This document shows, piece by piece, positions 47,089 to 56,968 of a stretch of 64,000 nucleotides of DNA (position 1 is its first letter; each line of letters starts with the position of its first letter). The position numbers and the translations under genes were made by a program. The DNA is taken from assembly GCA_963169105.1 (NCBI GenBank), contig OY720636.1, positions 147,025,941 through 147,089,940 of the forward strand, read 5' to 3'. Origin of the DNA: Ceriagrion tenellum. Lineage: Eukaryota; Arthropoda; Insecta; Odonata; Coenagrionidae. The notes below the pieces were generated by a model. It did not search any database. It worked only from the letters and a program-made list of their open reading frames with translations, and had not been told where the DNA came from.

Positions 47089-47211
47089 TAAATTAAATAA
47101 AACTTTGTATACTCCACTATAGGTTTATTAACACGATCCGGGTTTTGACACTTCGAGTCATCTTCAGGTTTTATTTAATTAGAAGTTTCATTCAAAGTTT
47201 TATTTAATTTA
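47089..47211. repeat. foldback element, perfect 19-bp arms
   Basis: TAAATTAAATAAAACTTTG (47089-47107) and its exact inverted copy (47193-47211) enclose 85 bases that contain a hammerhead-like motif. The outer part of the interior adds a partial direct copy of TTTTATTTAATT. Confidence 0.75.
47132..47168 (-). ncRNA. hammerhead-like motif (copy 4), degenerate
   Basis: Minus strand: CTGAAGA, extra T, GAC...GTC helix II, AAAA in place of GAAA, ACC-CG-GAT with one mismatch, then C/GTG. The flanks AAAAC and GTGTT pair except at one position. A core G is lost, so this copy is probably inactive. It confirms the shared design. Confidence 0.45.
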
Positions 47212-47214
47212 TTA

Positions 47215-48105
47215 TGAATAACTTCCACAAGGTCAAGCCTGGAACCATTTCTGTTATTATTTTTTGCTGCAGCATGCCTCAAGTACCATTTCCATCTGCA
47301 GCAATTAAATTTCAGTGAGCTTCTCATTTGTTTGAAACTTCACTCGTCCTCCGCCTTTGCGTTCTCAAGTCACTTCCAGCAGTCGGAACAGTGTTGACTC
47401 AAATTATGCATTTTTTCCCTGTTCCATCCTCTAAAGCAGCACGGAAATTATGCTTGATAAGCAGTTGTAGTGAGAAGCAGGTATTACTGCTCACAAATTT
47501 ATTTCCCGGATAGGCGTTAACACCCTCTTTGCTTCGCAATTCCTCCGGACTAACCATATTAAATTCTCGCTCGCAATCCCTCCCATTCCAAGCCTCGGAC
47601 TCCCCCACCCCAGCCCAAATCTTCCCGACCCAGCATCCACAGGGGTTTGCCGTCGCCAGCCCCTTCAAAACATCGTGGCCTCTTTAAGTGTTCACCAAAC
47701 CACAATGCTTTTAATGATCTGCCTTTCCTTGCAAGACCTACGATAACGAGGTCTCGGGGATTTCCACTCTGAGACAAATCCGAAGGGGTGGTAGACGGAG
47801 GGGGGGAAGGAGTACTTTCAAGGAGGGAAGGGCCAGACAACTCGTGTCTTACACTTTTCTGGGCAAGATATTTTTCTTTCGCAACGGTCAGCACATTAAA
47901 CACTTTTTTTAAAAACTGGAAAGGATATATTTAGGTGAGATCACCCCGGATACTATCCGACAAATATTTGTATGTCGCGGGGATAAAATGTCAGTTTTTC
48001 AGCGACAGTTCTTTTACTGATCAGAGTATTTTTACCAGCGCTGATTTCGTATCATCTCACAAACGCCATCAATTGGACTAAATAAGTATAAATCGACTCG
48101 ATAAA
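47215..48105. other. gene-free stretch
   Basis: Minus-strand frames here (89 and 114 codons, 47399-47903) are overlapping, Gly- or Ser/Pro-biased and show no domain. No feature claimed. Confidence 0.4.
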
Positions 48106-48107
48106 AA

Positions 48108-48195
48108 CATCGGTCCGGATGGGGAATCAAACAGCGAGGCAATTTACTAACCACCACGCCTACTAACCACCCCTATATCGAGCGCTTAGCTCATA
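48108..48195 (-). mobile_element. tRNA-like SINE head
   Basis: Minus strand: GTGGTTAGTAGGCGTGGTGG, then TTGCCTCGCTGTTTGATTCC and CCATCCGGACC. GTTTGATTCC is a B box with one difference, and the spacing is tRNA-like. The left side abuts the LINE starting at about 48200. Confidence 0.45.
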
Positions 48196-48203
48196 CCACT
48201 ACA

Positions 48204-49454
48204 GTGGAACATCTTATGCGGCAAAATTTCTTCGATGAGTATCAATCAGGGTTTAGAAAACACTTTAGCACACAAACGGCCCTCTTAAAGGTAACCGATG
48301 ATATACGTCGATCAATAGACGAAAAGAAAGTAACTGTTCTGGTGCAATTCGATCTAAGCAAGGCCTTTGATTCAGTTGATCATGACATACTACTGGAACG
48401 AATGAGTGGACTCAATTTCTCTCACTCTGCCCTTAGCTGGTATCGTTCCTACCTGTCAAATCGTCAGCAAGCTGTTAAAGACGAAGACGGCAATGTATCA
48501 ATTTTCAAACCCGTCTCATGTGGAGTTCCACAGGGTTCAATACTTGGGCCCCTTCTGTTTTGTATTTTTATCAAGGAACTCGCTAGGGAAATATCCCATT
48601 GCAAATATCATTTTTACGCTGACGACCTGCAAATATATATAGAGTCCCACCCTTCTGAAATTAACCACGCCATCGCGTTGGTTAACGAGGATATTAAATT
48701 TATTTGCGATTGGCTGTTCAAAAGTCGATTAAAACTAAACCCCAACAAGACAAAATCAATAATATTTGGAAGTGCTCCTAATGTACGCATGCTCCTCTCA
48801 AAAGACCTACCCAAAGTTAGTGTTCTAAATATTCAAGTTGACTACTCGAACACAGTCAAAAGCCTTGGAATTTGCCTGAGCAGTACCTTAGCCTGGCGCG
48901 ATCAAGTCACTGCCATCTCAAATAAAGTTCACAAAACTCTCTACAAAATGAAGTATTTCAGGCACTTAATCCCAACAACACTGCGCCAGAGGTTGGTTGA
49001 GAGTTTAATATTTCCAAATTTTGACTATTGTTCAATTATATACTCCGATATGACTAATGAATTAAGCGTTAAATTACAAAGACTGCAAAATTCATGTATG
49101 CGATTCATTTTTGATATTCGTTTCAACGAGCATGTATCTCCCTATTACGCAAAGCTGGGTTGGTTAAAATTGAATCAGAGAAGAACAATTCAAAAGGCCT
49201 TAATGTTGTTCAAAGTACTGAACACGAAAACCCCTTCTTATTTATATGAAAACTTGATTTTTAACGCCCAAACTAACAAGAGATCGACCCGTATAACAAA
49301 AACATTTTACATCCCCAAATACCGTACAATAAAATATGAAAATACTTTCCATATCTCATCCTGTAAATTATGGAACTCGTTGCCTGATAGTATTAAATCT
49401 TCTAGGAATGTCACTCAATTTAAAAGAAGTATGGCTGACTTTTTGTCTCCTTAA
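48204..49454 (+). CDS. reverse transcriptase, 416 codons, 5'-truncated LINE
   Basis: Non-LTR retrotransposon reverse transcriptase that would copy its own RNA at a nicked target. Motifs in order: YQSGFRKHFSTQTAL (residues 13-27), the first catalytic block FDLSKAFDSVDH (49-60, Asp50), SCGVPQGSILGPLLF (105-119), the YADD catalytic pair (138-141), LKLNPNKTK (176-184), then the thumb and the C-terminal LWNSLPDSIK with a closing FKRSMADFL. The frame is uninterrupted to the stop at 49454. The ATG at 48204 is merely the first in the truncated frame, not the native start. The preceding RT segment (YRPISLL type) and the endonuclease are absent, so the protein is unlikely to work alone. The YADD and FDLSKAFD style place it with L2/CR1/Jockey-group LINEs; I would not go finer without a tree. 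Confidence 0.9.
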   Translation: MEHLMRQNFFDEYQSGFRKHFSTQTALLKVTDDIRRSIDEKKVTVLVQFDLSKAFDSVDHDILLERMSGLNFSHSALSWYRSYLSNRQQAVKDEDGNVSIFKPVSCGVPQGSILGPLLFCIFIKELAREISHCKYHFYADDLQIYIESHPSEINHAIALVNEDIKFICDWLFKSRLKLNPNKTKSIIFGSAPNVRMLLSKDLPKVSVLNIQVDYSNTVKSLGICLSSTLAWRDQVTAISNKVHKTLYKMKYFRHLIPTTLRQRLVESLIFPNFDYCSIIYSDMTNELSVKLQRLQNSCMRFIFDIRFNEHVSPYYAKLGWLKLNQRRTIQKALMLFKVLNTKTPSYLYENLIFNAQTNKRSTRITKTFYIPKYRTIKYENTFHISSCKLWNSLPDSIKSSRNVTQFKRSMADFLSP

Positions 49455-49755
49455 TGTTCTATCGCCAATATATGAGATGACAAAATTATATGAGATGACG
49501 TTGTTACTTGTTACTTGTTCATTACTTGTTCATTATAATCATTTGCTGTTTTCTTTGTACACTTTTGTTTACCTTGCTCATTCTGTCTGTCTGACTTGAA
49601 AGTCATGACATGAAGTCTGCGGACTTGAAAGTTGTTTGTTCATTTTCCTATATTTGTAAGGCTTTGTATTTTGTTATGTTTTGTATTCCACTCCTCATGA
49701 AGGCATGTAAAAAATTCAATGTCCCAAGGGACTTTGTCCCAGGACAATAAAATTG

Positions 49756-49778
49756 TTTTCTATTCTATTCTATTCTAT
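49756..49778 (+). repeat. (TATTC)n LINE 3' tail
   Basis: Four to five TATTC units directly after the AATAAA-containing 3'UTR, the microsatellite-like terminus used for target-primed reverse transcription in some LINEs. Confidence 0.85.
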
Positions 49779-49784
49779 ATATCC

Positions 49785-50625
49785 TAAAACCAGTAGTAAT
49801 TTTGGACGGTGCAACATGGCAAAACTTCCAAGGTGCTATTCACGACGCAAGTCAATTTTTTCTCCTCAAATTCGCGGACCATTATGCTGCCCAGGTTTCC
49901 GGATTCCCTCGGGAATATTAGGGTATATAAAGGGAGAGGATATTAATATTTACCGGTCCATCAAATGTGGCAACGAAAGGTATTAGAATTCACGAAACCA
50001 CAACTCATGGAGTTATATCCAATACCAGCACTTATGTCGTGCTCAGCTGCGTATGAAGATATTCATGCTGGAGCAAGGCGTAGACCACCCTACTCTTCCC
50101 AGCATCCCATATTGCTGTGGCAATTTCGAAGGATACAATGGGACAAAAGGTCCGCGGGGATATTCCCGGTCCAGGTCGATTTTTTGTGCTCGCTGCAATG
50201 TCTGCGTAAATTCGTCGTCGCACTTCAGGCAGGTATGAATATTTTCAAACTTAACTTGAAGCACCTTTTCCATTATGCTCTTCCTCACGGAGGGTAGATA
50301 ATTCTAGATAACCGTCCTGCGTTATGAGAGCGATGTAATAAACCACGTATCGAATGGCCTACTTGGAGCAGATTGTGTAACTTCCCATTCGAAAGTTCTG
50401 TGGAGAAATCTGAACCCAGTCCAATTGTGAAGTGCGCTAGTCACTTTACGGTAGTTACGAAACTTAAGGTTCCATAGCAATTATTTTTGACCCGAGTTAC
50501 GGACTAACTAGGGTCAGTCAACCGTGTTTAGAAATTCAACCACAATTGGCGTTAGCTGGTATTTCCACCACCTAATGTAACCAGCGTCAGGCCTCACTAG
50601 CGAATTGGAAACGGAGAATCAACAG
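49785..50625. other. stretch with a TATA box and repeated peptide-like blocks
   Basis: GGGTATATAAAGGGAG at 49921-49936 is a strong TATA box on the plus strand. Downstream, a 61-codon frame (50053-50238) ends in a donor-like GCAG/GTATGA at 50234. Two plus-strand blocks, around 49835 and 50160, read similarly (YSRRKSIF and YSRSRSIF), so an unknown duplicated sequence may be present. Overlapping minus frames make coding status unclear. Confidence 0.3.
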
Positions 50626-50627
50626 TA

Positions 50628-52170
50628 CATCTACACCTACATCTATGAAATACCGGGCAAACCACCACTAGGGTGTGTGGCACGGGGTGATTCCACAGTT
50701 TAAATCAGAACCTCGCACGTTTCCCTGATGCCAGGCGCAGGCCAAAAGGAGTCAGGACATCAGTGCGCAGTCAGATCATAAACCAGGAGAGCGACTCGCA
50801 GAGGAACATGCTACCATGCAGTACACAACTAAAGATACAACTACTGGTTAGTATTACTAATTTGTCAGATAAATTGCCCTGCAAGGTACTAAATCATGCA
50901 AGAGTATATCATGCCGGAAATTATATGCGAGGTTAGCAGCTAATAATCATGTTAAGATACTTAGCACTACTGAAAAAGCTATTTAACCAAGTCATTATCC
51001 AGGAACTGATCTATCGCAACTACTATGATCCCTTATTGTACGAGAAAAAAAATGTCAATTTAAATCTATCGGTTCTGCAGTCTATTTCCTTAATTTTATT
51101 CTGTGATCGTTTCTACCACAATTGTTTGGTTCTAGCAAAATATTTTGAACGTCCGGCAAAAAGTAGTCTACATCAAACTTTCGTAAAAGATATAACCTAT
51201 ATTTTTCTCTTCGATTGAACAGAGATTCCCACCCAAATTTCCTCAGCCATTTTGAAACACTACTATGTTTATCGTAAAATTTTTTAACAAATCTAGCTGC
51301 CCTCCGCTGTATTCGATCTATATCTGAAACTAGTCCTACTTCGTACGCGTCCCATATACTAGCGGCGTACTCCAAGTGAGGTCTCGCGAGAGAAAAATAA
51401 CATCGCTCCTTTACCTTTTCGTCACATTTTCCTAGTATTCTTTTGATAAATCCGAATTTACGACTTGCCTGTCCACAAATTTCTCTTATATGCTTCCCAC
51501 ATGATGGTCCTGAGTAAGGGTCACTCCTAAGTACTTAACTGACTCTACATTTATTAGTTCGACTTAATTAATTGCGTCCGTCTCGTTGGTTAGGCTACTC
51601 TTCCTCCAATAATTCACAACACGCACTTATTAATATTTAATTCTAACTGCCAAGTGTCGCACCATTCGTTTATAGCTTCTGTCTTTCTTCATTGCAATTC
51701 TATCAGATTTTGAGTTAGTATCCCTGTACAATACTGCGTCGTCCGCGAAAAGGCCAATTTTATTCGAAACTACGGTGGTGATATCATTAATATACAAAAG
51801 GAACAATAAGAGACCAATGACAGTTCCCTGGAGTACACCGGATGTTTCTTTAACTGTATCTGAACTGACGCTCTCTATAACTACCCTTTGTTCGCGCTTT
51901 CTTAAGAATTTTTAAATCCAGCTTATTATATCATGATGCATTCAATAGGCTTTTAGCTTAACAAGAAATTTTGAATGCGGAACTTTATCTAAAGGTTTTA
52001 TAAAATCTAAAAATATCGCGTGTACCTGGGTGTGCCTTTCTCCTGAGGAGAGTACATCGTGAACAAAAAGAGCTAGCTGAGTTCCGCAGGACCTGTCATT
52101 TCGGAATCCATGCTGGATTTGAATTAACAAGTTCTGGCCATCTAAATACCTCATAATTGTGCTGTCAATT
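50628..52170 (-). pseudogene. CR1-like LINE (family B): RT, thumb and 3'UTR
   Basis: Minus strand, in order: RT entry IQHGFRNDRSCGTQL and IFLDFIKPLDKV (frame 51942-52154; first catalytic Asp present), then GVLQGTVIGLLLFLLYIND and IGLFADDAVLYRD near 51730-51850 (FADD intact). The thumb follows with MEYAASIWD, DRIQRRAARFVKKFYD and SSVSKWLRKFGWESL (frame 51082-51375). The 3'UTR runs down to 50628 and ends in ATGTAGGTGTAGATG. At least two frameshifts separate these open pieces, so it is dead, but it is nearly full-length for the RT half. The endonuclease and ORF1 pieces at 53260-54285 probably belong to the same element, separated by an insertion. Confidence 0.75.
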
Positions 52171-52456
52171 ATATGTTCCCAACCGCCCTAGATGTATGAG
52201 AAATATAACGTGCAAAACCTGCCGCGCGAGCAATCCGAGTGAGTGCAAGGTGCAAATGCTATAAAACGTCGCAACAATTTGTCATAGCTCAGCAATAACG
52301 ATTTGCAAATGTTTACTCTAGAATCAGAGGGAAACGGACTGGTCCGGTTGGTAACAATGAGCAAGATCAGCAAACTTCGTAGAAAGAGAGATATACGCCG
52401 AAATTTGTTCAGTATTTAATTAATTTGCATTCATTTATTCGGTTCAAGTGTTGCAG

Positions 52457-52674
52457 GAGCAACAATGATGTTTGAAAGTGAGGCATTTATTGGGTTTGCC
52501 TATGTGAAGTACGGAGACAGGCAATACAAGTTCGTCAAGACTTCTGATGCAGAGGATTTCCATCCGTTTGATGAGTCTGACTACTTATTTAGAAAATAGA
52601 TGTTATACGCACTTGCAAATGGAACAGAAAAGGGAAAATTGAAAGACAAAGAGGTTTTATCTGTCGAATTCATG
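52457..52674 (+). pseudogene. exon-like remnant, BEN-domain-protein-like N-terminus
   Basis: After an acceptor-like GTGTTGCAG (ending 52456), ATG codons at 52465 and 52468 open a frame reading FIGFAYVKYGDRQYKFVKTS then DAEDFHPFDESDYLFRK. One in-frame TAG (52597-52599) follows, then LYALANGTEKGKLKDKEV up to a donor ATG/GTAAGA with GT at 52675. The pattern of an aromatic strand, KFV-x-x-x-x-I/A-x-x-FHP-x-D-x-x-D-Y resembles the N-terminal exon of arthropod BEN-domain and related proteins. That is from memory of the family style, and no BEN domain is present here. Strand and splice signals are opposite to the surrounding CR1, so it arrived by separate insertion. The single stop suggests recent decay, or a sequence error. 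Confidence 0.4.
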
Positions 52675-52899
52675 GTAAGATATTTTAGTTCTGACACATA
52701 TGTTATGAAGTCGGTATATGTCCACCGGCTCCTGTGAGAGTGGCTATCCGTTCAAAATTTCATTTCAGAAACACTAGAGGGCTTGAAACTGAGTATTGGA
52801 AAGAATAATGTAATCTAGTGGAGTATGATTAAAATAATGTGTGGTTTAGTGAATTGAAAGTTTTTTTTTGGATCTGCCCTACTCCATCCCGGCTTTACG

Positions 52900-53215
52900 C
52901 ATTTAGGTTTCATACGTACACCGTACGTACTATACCAGAAAGGACACGCCAACTTACGTCTCCTTCACGCTTTAATGCATAGGTCACGAATACGTTTCAA
53001 GTACTGTTTCAGAGTTGTCATTCGTGTACGCTTAAAATGGGCAAATCTACGCTTTACGCACAGTTGCGGTAGGCTTTGTGCACGCTTCTTTGACGCTTGG
53101 CTTACAGCTGCAAAGCTCATACGTACGTTTCGTTTACGCTACCTGTAAGCCAGCAGCAGTGCAACAAGTGTACGTTTCCTGTACATTACTATTTTTGGCA
53201 GGGTGCTGTCACTAA
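52900..53215. repeat. degenerate TACG-rich repeat tract
   Basis: About 300 bases in which TACGTTT, TACGCTT and ACGCTT-type words recur every 15-40 bases, with CGTACGTAC near 52925 and ATACGTACGTTTCG near 53119. The words occur mostly on the plus strand. It looks like a degenerate satellite or the subterminal array of an unidentified DNA transposon. Confidence 0.45.
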
Positions 53216-53259
53216 TTGATGCAAAGATTTCGATGTAAGAGTATAGAGAAGAGTGTCGC

Positions 53260-53740
53260 ACAACTCCTTATCTTTTCTGCTTTAATTGAAACTATATGTC
53301 TTCCAGTCTATCAAGAGAATGTTGAAATCACCACCGATAATAATATTACATTCGTTGTCTTAATTGATGATATGCTCAACATGTTTTTATAACTGCAAAA
53401 CTGTGCTTAAACTTGAATGGCGTGGCCTGTAAACTACGTATGTAAAAATTCTTTTTGGCGAGCACTTGATGGAACACCACACACTTTCTACATCATTGTC
53501 TGGAAATATTTTCACTCTACTAACAAGCTCATCTCTTATAGCTATAAACACACCCCCTCCTCTGACTACTTGGTCTTTTCTATTCATTTTATATGATTTT
53601 GGAAAGATCTCGCAATCCGAAATTTCACACGACAACCAGCTTTCGGTTCCTATCACTACATCAGCGTCCGTGCTTAATATGAGATGATGAAAATCGGCGA
53701 CCTTGCTTTTTATTCTACGGCTATGGAAATTGAATCCTTT
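53260..53740 (-). pseudogene. CR1-like LINE endonuclease domain
   Basis: Minus strand, in order: NFHSRRIKSKVADFHHLIL, then DADVVIGTESWL (the first catalytic acidic block, ETWL type), FPKSYKMNRKDQVVRGGGVF, then VESVWCSIK and VYRPRHS, and past a stop NIIIGGDFNIL-IDWK near 53300-53330. This is an apurinic-type endonuclease/exonuclease/phosphatase domain; GDFN is the catalytic Asp/Asn motif. Two or three stops interrupt it. In an active element it nicks the target DNA. Order and strand fit ORF2 of the CR1 whose RT lies at 50628-52170. Confidence 0.75.
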
Positions 53741-53929
53741 GGATCAAACTTACAGAGTCCTTGTTCAGAGTGTTTTGATAAATTAATGGAAGCAGTTGCT
53801 GATGAACCTGAGCCGCTTCTATTTCGTTTGGATACTAAGCAATTCTGATTTTTAAAAGATCTCTCAATGCTACAATTATTTACGGTGACCTCTTTTATTT
53901 TATAACCCACTACTTGATCTACTCACTGT

Positions 53930-54285
53930 CCTACTCTCTACCCAAAAAAAGGCCACCAGTGCTCGAATATACTACTCGCTACACAGCTAGATGCCTCAGC
54001 CGTGTAATGGACACCTGAATGGTTTAGAGGGTTCAAACACGATCAGATTGCCGGTCGAAGGTCGACGAAGGATGCTCCAATGTCCGTGTAGATGCGACGC
54101 AGCCTCTGGTTTATGTATTCCACTCGGCTCCAAACCAGGGGTCCACGATCGATCCTCGGGACAATACTATAGATTGCAGGCGTCAAGTCAGTCCCCTCGT
54201 CGCCACTTACCCACTTCATCTCGGAGTCCAGTTCCCTAAAGGAACGCAGAATCTCCTCAGATTCACGGTCCATGGCGTTGCTCAT
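53930..54285 (-). pseudogene. CR1-like LINE ORF1, SGNH/esterase-like domain end
   Basis: An 80-codon minus frame (54043-54285) contains ESEEILRSFRELDSEMKWVS, IVPRIDRGPLVW, then SRVEYINQRLRRIYTDIGAS and FVDLRPAI. This is the central and C-terminal part of the SGNH-hydrolase-like esterase domain carried by ORF1 of CR1-group LINEs. After a frameshift, HSGVHYTAEASSCVASSIF near 53975-54030 fits the final D-x-x-H block, with Ser in place of the expected Asp (DGVH-type). The domain's N-terminal GDS block and the zinc-knuckle part of ORF1 are cut off by the neighbouring CR1 3' end at 54283. The role of the esterase in retrotransposition is not settled. Confidence 0.65.
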
Positions 54286-55060
54286 CTACAGCTACATACT
54301 ATCCCGCGAGCCACCGCATGGGTATGTGGCAGGGGGTGGTAGGTCACCAGCCGTGTAAAGATGTAAAATATTTGGAGGTGGAATGGTCACATGTATTATG
54401 AGAATTATTTAGAGGAGATCATTTCGGTCCCTTTTTGTGCGCGGAAAGACTAGTTTATGCACCTATCTATTTGGCAGAGTATCTCTCTTATTTTATCGCA
54501 TCTGTAAGACCTAGAAATGTAGTGAGGCGTCTTGATAATATTCTCTGTGTCGCTCTGAAAAACACCAGTTCTGAATATCTCAAGCAGCCTAAACCTAGCG
54601 TGCAGCCTCCGAGACTCTAGGGGCTCCCACCTTAATCCCGCTAGCTGGTGTGTAACGCTAGATGTTTCTTCGTAGGAGTTGTTAACGAAGCGTGCTACTT
54701 TTCTTTGTATTTTGTCAATTTTTTTGGTTACATCTTTACGACCAGGGTCCCAAATGCTCGCGGCGTATTCGAGGTGTGGCCTAACCAGAGCGAAGTAGCA
54801 TCTATCCTTTACTTTTTCGTCCAAGGACCTTCCTATTATTCGCTTAACAAAACCTAGTTTCTTTAGTGCTGTGCCGTGTATGTTCTTTATGTGTGTTCCC
54901 CACGATTTATCTGAAGTTAAGGTAATTTCAAGATATTTGACTGTACTTGAAGATTTTATGTTTACTCCACCCATGGTGTAGGCATGGCTTTTGTGTGATG
55001 ACTTTCACAGGAAGTGGACTGTGGAGCATTTACTAATATTTAGTTCTAAACTACACTGTC
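54283..55060 (-). pseudogene. CR1-like LINE, RT C-terminus and 3'UTR (family A, best copy)
   Basis: A 174-codon minus frame (54450-54974) reads VKYLEITLTSDKSWGTHIKN, KKLGFVKRIIGRS, CYFALVRPHLEYAASIWD, IDKIQRKVARFVNNSY and LRWEPLESRRLHARFRLLE. This is the connection and thumb of a CR1 RT, followed by the conserved PHY-x-x-R close. Upstream, to about 55060, the frame is broken. The 3'UTR runs to an end near 54283, where the minus strand reads TATGTAGCTGTAGATGAG. This is the reference for the decayed family A copies at 1.2, 9.3, 10.9 and 60.4 kb. It ends exactly where the family B ORF1 piece begins, indicating insertion of one into the other. Confidence 0.8.
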
Positions 55061-55064
55061 GTTG

Positions 55065-56045
55065 ATGCCAACATGGGCCACAACCTGCAGTCTAGCGCAC
55101 CTTGTGCCCCGGACTGCCGTACAAACCGCCTGCATCGCCTGCGGAACACTGCTACTCGGAATGCACCGGAATACCGGACACCGCCACTCGGAATGCAACA
55201 GTACTGATGAAATGTTGATTGACCTTAGCGCAAGACAACGAATGTCTTAGGAAATTGCGAAAAAAATGCACGAATGATGACATTTTATAAAAAGAATACT
55301 TTTTATATAAGAATGAATATAAAAAACACCCAAATAGCCTGACAGAAATGAACACAGATTTCCTATCCCCTGTGTCGAAGCTATTTCATCGCATGTGCCC
55401 ATTTTTACAGTAAGTAATTAAGATTACCTATTGATGAAATATTTCAGAAAAACTCTCCCGTAGAATAATTACATAATTAGAGGTCACCGCATTTTTCATC
55501 GTCATGATGACGTGACGCATTATATGAACATGAGCATTTATTTTTGCTTCACGATTCAAAGTTAGCATGCCGAGGTAATTGAAGCTAAGAGAAATCAACA
55601 GGCATAAAATTATAGGTAATAATGCTGCCGTGGACGAATTTGGAACTCATTTGCCTCCGACCCGATTCGCTTCTTCTAATTGAACCGAAATTATGTTTAC
55701 CATTGGTCGAGCGCAGCGCGTGGGAATGGCCGATGGGGATGGGAACAGAAATTTAATAACCGGCTACCTCCCAGGAGAAGACGAGGGGTGGGGGGCAGTT
55801 TGGGGGCGGGCAATGTAAGGTTAGAAAATGGAAAGGGTACGGGATGGCACCGTCAACGAGCTGAAACAGAGATATTATTAAGATCGCTGAAACATGGTAT
55901 CCGAGAGTGCAGGGTCACCGATCGTTTTGGATCTCGGTTACAATTTAACAATACGTGATTGGGAAGACGCCTGCGTGATTTTTGCCGAGATCAATGACTG
56001 AAAGAGCATGGCATTCAAAACATGAAAATCTGTGTTAGACTGAGA
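55065..56045. other. gene-free stretch
   Basis: The 92-codon plus frame (55680-55958) is glycine/arginine-rich in a GGGG-rich segment and shows no domain. Nothing else recognised. Confidence 0.4.
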
Positions 56046-56049
56046 TTGG

Positions 56050-56395
56050 AATCAATGGAGATGTAGTGTCACACGAGGGTGATGTAGATTAAATGGACGG
56101 AGAAGATCACTGACGAAGTCCTGCAAGGAGTCGGAGAGAAAAGAGCCACAATGTATCTATCTGCGAAGGAGATAATAACTTACTGCACACATTTTGAGAC
56201 ACCATAGCTCAGTGCCAGCGATATTGGAAGAAGAAATAAATTGGAAATATCAAATAGGAAGGGCAATAATGGAACACGTCGAGAAAATCATGAAGGAAGT
56301 CAAAGTCAATAATTATGAAGGAATGAAACAGATGACAGGGAGGAAAGAGGAGTAGAGATCGTCAGTCAGCAAATTTTTGGATGGATGACACCTGA
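56050..56395 (+). pseudogene. RTE-like LINE, C-terminal remnant
   Basis: Plus translation near 56090-56200 gives IKWTEKITDEVLQGVGEKRA, the W-T-D-K-I/V-x-NEEVL segment of the RTE post-RT region. Decayed sequence follows to GATCGTCAGTCAGCAAATTT and TTTGGATGGATGACACC near the 3' terminus, related to the termini at 23.2 and 45.65 kb. Heavily broken. Confidence 0.5.
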
Positions 56396-56399
56396 TTTT

Positions 56400-56930
56400 A
56401 AAAAATTCATGTAGGTGCCATTTGCATTTTCTATGGCAGCTTATTAATAGCTTTCATTATGGCCGCCCTGAAACTGCTCGTGGCATCATTTTTTCCTATC
56501 CCTGGGTATTTCTCGCCATAAAAGCTGAGTTTGCAGCTCTCATTCGAAAGAGTTTTTAGAGATACAGAAAAACTGAAGTTGAGGTGACTCATTTGTAGTC
56601 ATTTAAAAAGTAATCAATACCCATGCAGGTGACTTGACTTTGTAGGCAGCTTGAAAAATCGGTAGCTATCACTGGTGGAATAAAGTTCCAACTTAAGCCA
56701 ATATTTAGCAAACTATCACATTATTAATATTCTTAAGTAGAGCGCTTGGCATAGATGGCAGATTCTGGCATGATTTTACCAGCAACGCTGCCATTGTGCA
56801 TTTTTTATGACCGTATCTGCCTTGAATACATGTAAGTGACGCCATAAGGCTTATCAAGCTGCGCTGGCATCTTCGGCATGTTAGCAAACCTCGTTGTCAT
56901 GGCACGAAACTGCGATTCATTTTTCCAAAT
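56400..56930. other. gene-free stretch
   Basis: No coding signal recognised. Confidence 0.4.
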
Positions 56931-56968
56931 AATATGTGTTTTTCCCAAATTCTCATTCAATTATCAGC

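Larger units (their letters stand above)
48200..49778 (+). mobile_element. 5'-truncated LINE (L2/CR1/Jockey group), (TATTC)n tail
   Basis: A contiguous insertion: RT coding frame, about 290 bases of 3'UTR, an AATAAA at 49746-49751, and a terminal (TATTC)4 run at 49756-49778. The uninterrupted frame and clean tail mark it as the youngest LINE in the window. The endonuclease and RT blocks 0-1 are missing, so insertion was by truncated reverse transcription. It sits next to a tRNA-like sequence at 48108-48195. Confidence 0.85.

Noticed and set aside
47399..47903. 89- and 114-codon minus frames
   Set aside because: They overlap in different frames, are low-complexity and have no motif; likely chance frames.
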